NCBI GenBank assembly: GCA_016721765.1
Contig: JADKHO010000001.1
Coordinates: 558,001 to 622,000, forward strand
Reading direction: 5' to 3'
Source: Bacteroidota bacterium
Lineage (GTDB): Bacteria; Bacteroidota; Bacteroidia; UBA4408
Length of the DNA: 64,000 nucleotides
A program made the position numbers and the translations under genes. Of this stretch, positions 27,615 through 38,800 are shown piece by piece (positions within the stretch are counted from its first letter, which is position 1; each line of letters opens with the position of its first letter). The notes under the pieces were generated by a model. That model was not told the origin of the DNA. It saw only the letters and a program-made list of their open reading frames with translations, and did not search any database.

Positions 27615-27636
27615 AAACCCCTAGGATTAGGGGTTT
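27615..27636. promoter_or_regulatory. Candidate operator AAACCCCTA-GGAT-TAGGGGTTT
   Basis: It has nine-base perfect arms. It lies in the divergent spacer, 76 bp from the start at 27539 and 85 bp from the start at 27721, so neither gene could use it as a terminator at its end. It matches the palindromes at 21389 and 28897. Confidence 0.55.
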
Positions 27637-27720
27637 TTTATTCTGTCTAAAAAAAGAATATTTGACAAAGCATTTTTTCAACACTAAAATAATTTCTCAA
27701 AAAACTAACCTCACCAACTT

Positions 27721-28821
27721 ATGAAAACAAATTACATTTCAGATTCAAATTCAATCATCAAGAAAATAACTAAAATAAAATCGCTATATTCAACTAGAGG
27801 TAAATTTTTAAGTATTGCTTTTTGTTTACTCTTAAGCATGCAAGTTCAAGCGCAATTAATAAACATACCTGTAAGTGGATTTTATAATGATATTGTAGCA
27901 GATGGGGTTGGCACAAATACCATTTCAGGAATTACACATACAACTATTGGAGTGGATGGCGCACGCTATTACTTTATAGATAATACCTACAAGTATTCTT
28001 CGTCTAGTAATTTACCTTCCTGTTTTATGCCAACTAGTGGCTTAGCTCCCAGTATGCGTACACCCGGATTAACTTATCAGCTTCAAAGCTATGCATCAGA
28101 TAATGCACTCACAATAGATAATAATTCTACTGCTTATACCACTTCGCCCTTCCCGAATAGTGCCGCACTAACTTTGGTTACTCCTGCCAGCTATTCAAAA
28201 CTTTACGTGTTGTATGAATCGGTAATAAATGTTGCACCTTTAGCGGTGGATGTGCTCGTAACGTTTACCGATGCAACTTCACAATCATTCAACAATAACA
28301 CCTGCGTAAATTGGTTTACTGCTACCTTGCCAACTTTTAATAATGTGGGAAGAGGCACACCCTCCGGAAATATTGAATGTGGGACACAACCCAATTTATT
28401 TGAATTGCAACTCACACTTAGCGCTCCAAATTCAGCAAAGCAAGTGCAAAGCATAACGTTTACAATTCCAACTTCCTTTACAATCGGCGCATTTCCTTAC
28501 AGTGTAAATTATTTTCACGCGATGGCAGTGGGTGGGCAAATAAGTCCACTAGGATTAGCCAATGGTTCGGCTACCGCACCTTCTATTAATATTTATCCAA
28601 ATCCTGCAAAAGAGTTAATACAAATTTCAACAAACTCTTTTAATAAAAATACTTACTTTATGCTATATGATCTTGCAGGTAGAGAAGTAACAAACCAAAA
28701 AATAGAAAGTAATTTTCAAAGCATTTCACTTTCTCAGTTAAATGATGGCATATTCTATTATAAAATTGTACAGCAAGGCGAAATTTTGAAAACAGGCAAG
28801 TTAAATCATTGTAGTTATTAG
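27721..28821 (+). CDS. T9SS type A secreted protein with the NDIVA domain
   Basis: This 366-residue protein has an extended N-terminal region before the hydrophobic signal core (LSIAFCLLLSMQVQAQ, about 30-45). Residues of about 47-275 form a domain that I do not recognise by name but that recurs in the giant protein: GFYNDIVADGVG, TIGVDGARY, LTYQLQSYASDNALTI, YVLYESV, VLVTFTDATSQSF, VQSITFTIP. A type A sorting domain ends the protein (INIYPNPAKELIQIS). The gene is a single-domain relative of the giant protein and sits 343 bp upstream of it, suggesting a local duplication. Confidence 0.8.
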   Translation: MKTNYISDSNSIIKKITKIKSLYSTRGKFLSIAFCLLLSMQVQAQLINIPVSGFYNDIVADGVGTNTISGITHTTIGVDGARYYFIDNTYKYSSSSNLPSCFMPTSGLAPSMRTPGLTYQLQSYASDNALTIDNNSTAYTTSPFPNSAALTLVTPASYSKLYVLYESVINVAPLAVDVLVTFTDATSQSFNNNTCVNWFTATLPTFNNVGRGTPSGNIECGTQPNLFELQLTLSAPNSAKQVQSITFTIPTSFTIGAFPYSVNYFHAMAVGGQISPLGLANGSATAPSINIYPNPAKELIQISTNSFNKNTYFMLYDLAGREVTNQKIESNFQSISLSQLNDGIFYYKIVQQGEILKTGKLNHCSY

Positions 28822-29163
28822 TCTACAATAATATTTCTTTTTAAAATTTCAGTAAGAAAAAGCAACCTTTCAACCCCACTTTTCTTCCACTTACCGAAAC
28901 CCCTAATGTTAGGGGTTTTATTTGAAGGTAATAATTTGCTAATTTACAAATCCATAATCGACGGGCGATTCCGCAGATTTTGAAATTAAATGCTTAGTAA
29001 ACATTAATTTTTTTACGCATGATTTATTTGAATGCTTTGATATTCATCGAATTTGCCAATAATGTAGAGCAATAACTACAAAAATATTTATTTAAAGATT
29101 ACATATTTGAACACCCCTAATAAACACCGGCACCAACTATAAGCCTACTTAATACTAATTAGA
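28822..29163. other. Intergenic region upstream of the giant surface-protein gene
   Basis: This 342-bp AT-rich spacer has no supported gene. It holds the palindrome at 28897-28918 and a lone half-site CCCCTAA near 29114. No exact TAnnTTTG box was found in it. Confidence 0.6.
28897..28918. promoter_or_regulatory. Candidate operator AAACCCCTAA-TG-TTAGGGGTTT
   Basis: It has ten-base perfect arms around two bases. It is the best copy of the CCCCTAAnnTTAGGGG palindrome, 246 bp before the giant gene and 75 bp after the previous stop. The two-base spacer makes it a poor RNA hairpin, although it could also help termination because TTTTATTT follows. Confidence 0.5.
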
Positions 29164-32100
29164 ATGACTAACTTAAACACAATCAAAATGAGTAACCACT
29201 ACAAAAATCTTGAAAATTTCAGCAAGAGATCGTACTTCAATTTGTCGTTTCAGACATTTCGTAAGTCACATATTCTTGTTGTGGCTTTGTGCTTTTTGAT
29301 GAGCACTTTTTCTGTGAATGCACAATTAGCCAATGTGCCGGTAACTGGGTTTAACAACGATATCGTTGCCAGTGGAACCGGAGTTACCGGTTCACCAAAT
29401 GTTGGAGTTAGCTACCCTTCAATAGGTGTAGATGGTGCGGGATATTGTCTTACTGAAGCTAGCTATGTTTCAGGAAGCAGCGGAACTCCTACGTGTGGAA
29501 TGCCAGTTTCAAATTCTGCAGCGAGTTTATTAACTGCCGGACTTACTTATAGTTTGCAGGGTTATGGTACTGGAGCGGTTAATAATAACAATGCGCTAAC
29601 AATTACGTCAACTTTAGGAACGTATGTTACAAACCCCTTTCCATCTAGTGCTGCATTAACATTAACTACTCCTGCAAAGTTTACGAAGCTTTATGCATTA
29701 GTCGAATCAGTAATAAATTCATCCATTCCTAATACTATGGATGTAACCGTTACTTTTTCAGATGCAACTACTCAAGTTTTTACGGGTTTCAATTTTGCTA
29801 ACTGGTTTACTGGTTCAGTTTCTACTACTGCATTTTATCAGTTTAACCGAGTAAATCCAAATAATGGTGGCTACACAAACGTTTGTACTTCGGGTTCATA
29901 TACCACGCAACCAAATATGTTTGAAGCTACTTTAAATTTAAGCCCTGCTAATTACAATAAAACGGTAACCTCTATAACCTTTACTTCAACTTCACTGGGT
30001 GTTCCCGGTGGAACCATTGCAGATAAGGTCGATTATTTGCACATCATGGCTGTTGGAGGTTTAAATACCTGCCCTTTCCCAACTTTTCAACCAAGTGCTC
30101 CTTCCCTAACCGCTTTTTCTACCAGTCAAATTGATGGTTCTTTTACTGCGGCAGTTGGTTCCCCTACCGGTTATTTGGTGGTACGCTATCCTGCCGGTGC
30201 TACTGAAACAGTTCCTGTGGATGGATCAACTTATGTTGCCTTACAAACAATCGGTTTAAATGGAACAGTTGTTCAAGCTTCTTCATCTCTGACATTTAAT
30301 AATACTGGTTTACTTGCAAACACTGCTTACGATTATTATGTGTACGCATACAATTCAGGCGCTACTTGCGGTGGACCAATATATAATACTGTTGGTGGAT
30401 TTATAGGATCTATGACCACTACAGCATGTGGTGGAATTTCAGGCACAAAAACAATTCCTGGTGATTACGCAACATTAACAGCTGCAATTTCCGATATAAC
30501 TACTAACGGTCTTTCGGGCGCTACTGTTTTAGAATTACAAGCAGGATATAGCAGTGCAAGTGAAACATTCCCTTTAACTATGCCAAGCAGTCCATGTATA
30601 GGGCCAGTGAATTCTTTAACTATTCGTCCAGCAACCGGCGCAGTTGGTTTGTCAATTAATTCCGGCAATGCAACTGGTACAATTAATTTTAATGGGAGCA
30701 GTTTTATTACTATTGATGGTCGTCCGGGAGGAACCGGAGTTACTTCTGAATTAACACTTGCAAATACAAATGCAGGTACAAGTTATGCGTTAAACTTTTC
30801 AGGTGATGCTTCAGGAAATACAATTAAATATTGTACTATAACAAGTAGAAACACAGGTGCCGCTTCCGGAACAATTGTTTTGGGCGCTGGAACTGCAACG
30901 GGTAACGACAATAACACTTTTGACAATTGTACCATTTCAGATGATGGCAATGGAACTACTTTCCCTGTGAACGCAATCTATTCAGCCGGAACTTCTGCAG
31001 CAATCGATAATAGCGCTAACTCAGTTACAAATTCCCGAATCGCCAACTATTTCTCAGCAACTGTTTCCTCTGCCGGTATATTATTAACCAATACAGGAAA
31101 TTCAACTTGGACAATTTCAAGTAACAAATTTTATCAAACGGCAACACGTTTAACTACCGGAACTGGAGCAACCCATACTGCTATTTCAGTTTTATCGGGA
31201 GCCGGGTATACTATTAATTCTAACACTATTGGATTTGCTGATGCAGCCGGAACAGGAAGAACTAATTATATAGGTAACTCTGTTACCCTTGCCGGATTTC
31301 CAACAAGTTATACTTTAACCGGAACTGCTGTTAATACAAGATTTATAGGTATTAATTGCGGATTCACAGCAGGCGGAACAGTTTCTAATATACAAGGAAA
31401 TACAATTGCCGGAATTGCATTATTTACTTCTAGTGGAGCAAATACACTTAATGGAGTATTATGTGGAATAAATGTAACAAGCGGTGCTGCCAATATTGGA
31501 ACAAGTGCAGGTAATACGATTGGTGCTACTACTGGAACTGCTTCACTTTATTCAGCTTGTACTACTACAGGTGGTACAGTAGTAGGTATTTATGCTACAA
31601 GTGCAAATAACGTTGCTATTCAGAATAACACTTTTGGAGCAATAGATGCCTCTGGAACCTCTGCTACTACAAACGGGGGTATTAGTGCTATAGATGCAGC
31701 CGGAGCAGGAAGTTTTACCATTACTAACAATACCATTGGTAATGCAACTGCATCCAATATGAGAACCGGTTTTATCCAAAACGTTGCACCAAATTTGGGA
31801 GCCGGCGGAGCAACTTTAACCTCAACTACAGGTGCAACCAGTTTAATGTTGGGTATTCGTTGTACCTCAACCGGTAATTCAAATAGTTATAATTCAAATA
31901 CATTGCGCAACTGGATTACCTCAGGAACTGTAACAACTTTAACAGGTATTACCTCATCTGGGGCAATGACCGGCACATCTCCATCTGTTGTAGCAAATAA
32001 CAATTTTTTAGGAACAGCAGCTACCGGTGCAGGAGCTTGGATGACATACACTGTTGCTACAACCGGACTAATAACAGGAATTAGTTTGACCAATACTATA

Positions 32101-32280
32101 GCAACCACCCATTCCATTCAAACAAATGACTTTCGTGGTATTGTATATAATGTAGCAGGTGGTGCACAAACTGTAAACTTAATCACTATAGCTGGCGCTA
32201 CTGCAGCTGGAAATACTGCTACCATCGCTTCAAATACATTTACCAATTTAAGCATTAACAATACTGGAACATTACTTTAA
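29164..32280 (+). CDS. N-terminal part of a giant modular surface protein (NDIVA domain, fibronectin-like, first beta-helix)
   Basis: This 1038-codon frame has a long leader and signal core (SHILVVALCFLMSTFSVNAQ). It continues with an NDIVA domain (about 57-300; GFNNDIVASGTG), a fibronectin-like segment (about 305-420), and the start of a right-handed beta-helix region (from about 435; YATLTAAISDITTNG, VTIDGRPGG-type turn, many SNNT/NNTIG turns). It lacks its own sorting domain. The stop at 32278-32280 is followed in the same frame by two more stops within 21 bp. After 32299 the frame is open for 17.5 kb with matching beta-helix sequence, so this is most likely the first 15 percent of one 6,886-residue protein. 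Confidence 0.85.
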   Translation: MTNLNTIKMSNHYKNLENFSKRSYFNLSFQTFRKSHILVVALCFLMSTFSVNAQLANVPVTGFNNDIVASGTGVTGSPNVGVSYPSIGVDGAGYCLTEASYVSGSSGTPTCGMPVSNSAASLLTAGLTYSLQGYGTGAVNNNNALTITSTLGTYVTNPFPSSAALTLTTPAKFTKLYALVESVINSSIPNTMDVTVTFSDATTQVFTGFNFANWFTGSVSTTAFYQFNRVNPNNGGYTNVCTSGSYTTQPNMFEATLNLSPANYNKTVTSITFTSTSLGVPGGTIADKVDYLHIMAVGGLNTCPFPTFQPSAPSLTAFSTSQIDGSFTAAVGSPTGYLVVRYPAGATETVPVDGSTYVALQTIGLNGTVVQASSSLTFNNTGLLANTAYDYYVYAYNSGATCGGPIYNTVGGFIGSMTTTACGGISGTKTIPGDYATLTAAISDITTNGLSGATVLELQAGYSSASETFPLTMPSSPCIGPVNSLTIRPATGAVGLSINSGNATGTINFNGSSFITIDGRPGGTGVTSELTLANTNAGTSYALNFSGDASGNTIKYCTITSRNTGAASGTIVLGAGTATGNDNNTFDNCTISDDGNGTTFPVNAIYSAGTSAAIDNSANSVTNSRIANYFSATVSSAGILLTNTGNSTWTISSNKFYQTATRLTTGTGATHTAISVLSGAGYTINSNTIGFADAAGTGRTNYIGNSVTLAGFPTSYTLTGTAVNTRFIGINCGFTAGGTVSNIQGNTIAGIALFTSSGANTLNGVLCGINVTSGAANIGTSAGNTIGATTGTASLYSACTTTGGTVVGIYATSANNVAIQNNTFGAIDASGTSATTNGGISAIDAAGAGSFTITNNTIGNATASNMRTGFIQNVAPNLGAGGATLTSTTGATSLMLGIRCTSTGNSNSYNSNTLRNWITSGTVTTLTGITSSGAMTGTSPSVVANNNFLGTAATGAGAWMTYTVATTGLITGISLTNTIATTHSIQTNDFRGIVYNVAGGAQTVNLITIAGATAAGNTATIASNTFTNLSINNTGTLL

Positions 32281-32823
32281 TTCTAGCTATACTTATAGGC
32301 CACGGCAACAAGTGTAAAGAATTGCAACAATAACTCTATTAGTGGAACTTTTGCTAAAACAGGTGCATCCGGTAATTTAATTTTAATAACTGATGCTGGT
32401 TTTTCTGTTCTTGGTTGTGTCTCTAACGTATTAAATAATAATTTCGCAAATATTACTGTTTCTGGTACAACAACCATTACAGGTATAAACCTAACAGATG
32501 GTGGAACAGCACCAACAAAAATTATTAATGGAAACACATTAAGCAATTGGACAGGGGGAACAGGCGTTTTTAATGCAATAAATATAACTTATTTAAGTGG
32601 TGGTAGTTCTGTAATTGGACCAAATACCATTTCAAATTTAACCACGGGGGCAGCAATTACCGGTATAACAATTGGTTCTACCGTCAATACAGCAACATTA
32701 GCAGTTATTGCAAATAATAGCATCAGTAGCCTTATTTCAACAGGTACAGGTGGTATCGTTTCAGGTATCACGTGCGCTAATACTTCACCTCTAATTAATA
32801 TTAATAACAATACTATTAATACT

Positions 32824-35800
32824 TTGTCGTGTACCGGTGCATTTGCTGTAAATGGTATAACAATTTCAGGAGCAACAAATACACATGTATTCAAAAACAA
32901 AATTTATGATTTGTTAGGTACAAATGCTGCTTCTACCATTAATGGTATAAATGTAACTGGCGGAACAACAGTTAATGTTTACAATAATATTGTTGGTGAT
33001 TTAAGGGCTACAGTTGCCAATACAGCCAACCCTTTAATAGGTATTAATATTGGAGGTGGTACAACCATGAATGTTTCTCACAATACCGTAAGATTAGCAA
33101 ACACCGGTGGAGTTACCTTATTTGGTTCAAGTGCTTTATCGGCATCTACTACTCCTAACTTAACATTACGCAATAACGTATTGGTAAATACATCCACATC
33201 AGTTGGAGCAACCGGGTTTACAGTTGCGTATAGAAGATCAACTACAACCGTAAGCACACACAATGCTGCATCTAATAACAACTTATATTATGCCGGCACT
33301 CCTGGAACTAATAATTTAGTTGCCTACGATGGTACCAACAGTGATCAAGCGGTGATGGCCCTAAAAACGAGAGTTTTTCCGGCTGATGCGTTATCCGGAA
33401 CTGAAAATCCAACATTTACGAGTACAACTGGTTCATCCTCTAGCTTCTTACACATTAATACAGCAACTGCAACCGGAATTGAGAGTGGTGCTCTTCCAAT
33501 AAGTGGAATTACCGATGACTTTGATGGCGACATTCGTAATGTTACCACACCGGATATTGGCGCAGATGAATTTGCTGGTACACCTGCAGCGGCACTGGCT
33601 GCTCCAACTTTTTCGGCTACAACCGCCGCTAATCAATATGGATTTACTCTAAACTGGGTAGATGCCTCTGTTGGTGAAGCAGGATTCGTATTGTATCGTT
33701 CCTTAAATGTGGGTGGACCATTTACTCAAATTGTTGGTACTGTTAACTCCACCACTTCTGTAGGTACAGGTACCACTTATAGCTTTGTGCAATCAGGTTT
33801 ACTTGGTAGTACCACTTATTACTACCAAATTGTTGCCAATAACTTTACCAGTTCTGCACCATTAGCAACTTCTGGTACAACTTCGGGTTGTACTGGTATT
33901 GGCGGGGCTACTAAAACAGTTGGCGGTGTGGCTCCTGATTATGCAACCTTAACTGCAGCACTTACAGCTTTAAAAACGAATGGTATGAATTCGTCAGTTG
34001 TTCTGGAACTTCAAACGGGTTATACCAGTGTCGGCGAAACTTTCCCTATTACAATTAACAATGAAATTGGTTGTTTAAGTGCGACCAATCAATTAACCAT
34101 AAGACCAAAAGGAGATGTTGTTTCTCCGCTTACTATAACCAGCGCAAATGGTACAATTGCTACCATCGATGTAAATGGCGCTAACTATGTTACTATTGAC
34201 GGTCGACCAGGCGGCATTGGAAGCAATAAATATTTAATTATTGAAAATACAAGTGCTACTGTTGGAACAGCCGGTAACGCGGTATTAATTCGTAACGAAT
34301 CAAACAACAATACTGTAACGTATTGCGAAATACGCTCTGCTAACCCAAATGCCGCAAACACTGCTGCAGTTGTAGCCCTTGGAACTATTCCGGGTGCAGT
34401 TGCCATTGGAACAACTCCGGGTGGTGCTCAAGCTTTAGTTACTGCTCAAGTGACATTAACGGTTAGTACTTTAACCGTTACTGCCGTTAAATTTGGAACT
34501 TTAGCTGTTGGTCAAACCATTACCGGTCCTTCTTTTCCTGCGGGAACTACCATTACTGCATTAGGTACCGGAACAGGTGGAACTGGAACCTATACCTTTG
34601 CCCCTGCATTAGCAGCTTTGGCAGCTAGTCAATCTGTAACCGCCTCTATCATGAGTCTTGGAACCGGAAACGATAACAATACCATTTCCTTCTGCGACAT
34701 ACATAGCATCACTTCTGGAGGTACATTATCTGCCGGTATTTATGCTGGAAATGCTAGTACCGCCGGACTTGCTGCTAATAACGATAACAATAGCATTCTA
34801 AATAATAATATATACGATGTTTACCATGCTACACTCAATTCAGCCGCTGTCAATGTGGGCGTTGGTAATAATGCTTTTATAATTAACAATAACAGCATTT
34901 ACCAAACCGGTCCAAGAAATATTGCCGCTGGTACACAAACCATTCGTGGTATTTGGGTAGCTCCGGTTTCAACTGCAACCGTAAACGGAAGTGGTTTCAC
35001 CTTAATCGGTAACTACATTGGAGGGGGTGCTGCGCTTAATGGTGGTTCAGCAACCAGCATTACCGGTACTGCTGCATGGACATACAATGCCATGACAATA
35101 AGTGTTGGAAACGGGACTGCTACTTCTATTCAAAATAATACCATAGGAAATTTGGTAATAACTGCAGGAAATACAGGTGTAGCTGCAATGAGTGCTATTA
35201 ACATTGCTGTTGGAACTGTAAATGTTGGAACTGTTACCGGTAATACTATTGGTGCAGCTAATACCGATGCGTCTGTAAGTCCTTCTATAACTTTTAACAA
35301 TACAGCAACCACAGGTGGAGGATTTATTCCAATTTTTGCTGCAACACCAACTACCTGTTTTATTAATAATAATACTATTGCAGGTATTCAAATTGCCGGT
35401 ACTGCAACTACTGCAGCGGTAGAATTTAATGGTATTGCCTACAACAACGGAACCATCACCATTAATAATAATACTATAGGTAGCACCACTACTGCAAAAA
35501 GCATCTATTGTGCTTCAACCAGCACAACTGCTGCTACAACAGCACCATCGCGATTTACAGGTATCTTATTAAGCTTAACAGGTGCTACTAATGGAATCAC
35601 TGTAAGTGGAAATACAATTGCAAATATGTATTCCAATTATTCAGCTACCGTTGCAACAACTACCACCGGTATGAAAGGAATATTCGCCGTTGGAACATTT
35701 ACTACCACTGCTCCAGTTACTATTACCAACAATATTATTCGTGATTTAACAACCTTAGCTGCAACTACAACGACCGGTACTATGACTGCATTAGGCGGTA

Positions 35801-38800
35801 TAACCATTGGAACTGCCGGTGCATTTGGAAGCTGGACAGTAACCGGAAACCAAATTTACAATTTAAGCTTAGCAGGAGCTTCTACCACTAACGCTGTTCA
35901 AGCAACAGGTATATATGTAAGTGCTGTTCCAACTGGTGCTAGTATAATTGCCAAAAATATAGTTCACAGTTTTGATATTACAGCTACTAATCCTGCTGCT
36001 ACCTTCACAGGTATTGATGCCGCAGGAGGTGCCTTTACATATGCCAACAACATGGTTCGATTAGGTGTAAATGGAACAGGTGCAAATGTTACTGCTCCAA
36101 TGGCTATAAGAGGTTTTGCCAAAGGGTCTACTGTTGCTACAAACATTTACCATAACAGTATTTATATTGGAGGTACAGGTGTAGGGTCAAACACAACAAA
36201 CACCTTCGCATTAACTAAAACGGGTACTGCTGTGGATGATATTCGCAACAACATTTTTGTTAATAACCGTTCAAATGCCGTAAGTGCAGGCGGTAAACAC
36301 TATTCAATTGGTTTAAATTCCTTGACTACTTTAAATTTAAACTACAACGTTTATAATGGAAGTGGTATTGGGTATGTATTTGGATTAAATGTTACTACAG
36401 ACGCTTCTATTTATACAAGCGGTTGGGTAAGTGGTGATGCCAACAGTCTATTTAAAGACCCACATTTTATTGCACCGGATGCAAATGCTACAGGCTTAGA
36501 TTTACACATTAACCCAACACTTGCCACAGCAGTTGAAGGTAACGGTATTGCAATTGCTGCTGTTACCGATGATTATGACAATCAAACACGTTCGGCTTTT
36601 GGCCCAACAGATATAGGTGCTGATGCCGGAGCCTTTACTCAATTTGCTCCCTGCCTTACTCCTGCTGATGTTCCGGGGACACTTACCTTGACTACCATTT
36701 CACAAAATCAAATTAACGGTTCATTCCTTGCTTCTTCACCTATCCCTGCAAACGCTTACTTAGTTGTTCGCTACGATAATGGCGCTACAGAAACAGCACC
36801 TTCAGATAATACTTACTATCAAACCGGTGCAGCTTTAGGTTCAGGAACTGTTATTCAACTTTCTTCATCACTCTCCTTTATTTCTACAGGACTTTTTGGA
36901 GGAACATCTTACGATTACTATGTATATTCTGTTAATCTGGATTGTATTGGAGGTCCATTGTATAACGCTACCGCTTCAATGGCGACTCAAACATCTGGTA
37001 CTTGCGTTGGTTTGAGTGGAATTGTATCTGTTGGACCAACAGCACCGGCATCGCCTGCAGGATTTGCTTCTCTAACAGATGCAATTACCTACTTAACAGC
37101 TAATGGCTTAACTGCTTCTACACAATTGGAGTTACAGGCGGCTTATTCAGGCGCAGTTGAAACCTTCCCAATTGTAATTGGAGCAATACCTTGTGCTGGA
37201 CCAACTAAAACGTTAACTATTCGCCCCGAAACAGGAGTAGCAAGCCCGCTGGTAATAAGCGGTTCAAGCACTACAATTTTTGACTTAAGCGGCGCTAAAT
37301 ATGTAACTATTGATGGTCGTCCGGGTGGAGCAGGTACTTCAAAAATGCTTAGTATTATTAATACGAATACAGCAGCCATTTCTACTGTCCGTCTACAAAA
37401 TGAGGCGAGCAATAACTTGCTTACTTATTGTGATGTTCAAGGAGCTTCCATTACTTCTACCAACCCAACCACAAGTGGTGTAATATTTATTGGTACAACC
37501 AACGGAGCATTTGGTAACGATAACAACACTATTTCGTTTTGTAATATACACTCTATCGATTTAGTTAGCTTCCCAACCATCGGAATTGGCGCAAGCAACC
37601 TTACTACACCTGGTTCACCTGCAAATAATGACAATACAACTATTACCGATTGTAATATTTATGATTTCTTCCAATCTGCTACCAATACCACAGCCAATGT
37701 GAGTGGTATTAAGATGGATGCAGGAAATAATAATTCAACTATTACAAATAACTCCATTTATGAAACCACCGGACTTACTTTTGGTGGTGCTGCTACCTTT
37801 AGAGGTATCTGGTTAAATCCAAACTCAGCTGCTGCAAACGTTACACATAGTAGTGGAAACACAGTTACAGGAAACTACATCGGTGGAAATGCCAAAATTG
37901 CAACAGGCCCAATGTTCTTCTTAACTACTGCTACAGCCAACTTTATGGGTATGGATATCTCTGTTGGAAATGGGGCTGCAACAAACGTTAATAATAACTT
38001 TGTCGCAAATATCGATTTCACCTCTTCAAACGTGGCAACAACCGGTGCCGGTCAATTTACCGGTATTAGTGTTAACTATGGAAATGTTGCCAGCATCGAT
38101 AACAATGAAATTGGCTATCAAGATGCTATTAGCATTAAATCAACAGGAACTACCTCTGCCACTATAATTGCCGGTATACGAATTGGCGGTGGTATTTTAA
38201 CGAATACAATCAACAACAACAGAATAGGATTAATAAGTGGAGATATGACTGCACTTACTGCTGCTCATTCTGTTTTTGGTGTATTAGTGAATGGTGGAAC
38301 ATCTACTTTAAATGTTACCAATAATGAAATTGGTCCTTTAACAAGCGGTACAACTTCTACCACTGCAACAGCTGGTCAGGTTGTGGGTATATCTACAACA
38401 GTAGCAAACGTTACTCCATCCATTAACGGTAATACGATTCACGATTTAAGCAATTTTGCAGTGAACAGTGGTACCGGTTCAACAGGTAATTCCGTAATGG
38501 GAGTTAATTTAAGCGGAACAACAATTACCGGTGCAGTTTCAGTGTCAAATAATACCATCTACAATTTAGCAAATTCTGCATCGTCTACTTCTACTAGTTT
38601 TGCACCATCAATTCAAGCAATTTTCTTAAATGCTGCAACTACTGCTGTAATTACCGCAAATGCAAACTTCATTCATTCATTTGCAACACCAAATTGGGTT
38701 CCTTCAGGCGTAACCACCGGAACAGCCACTTTTGTTGGTATTAATACGGTTACAGGTTCAACTACAACGCTTTCCAATAATATGATACGATTGGGTATAA

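Noticed and set aside
27615..27636. Palindrome read as an ordinary intrinsic terminator
   Set aside because: It lies between two divergent genes, so no transcript from either ends there. The same motif recurs upstream of other genes with fixed spacing.
32824..32826. Independent translation start for the 5666-residue protein
   Set aside because: The frame is open upstream to 32299 with continuous beta-helix sequence, there is no signal peptide at the Met, and no promoter was seen.
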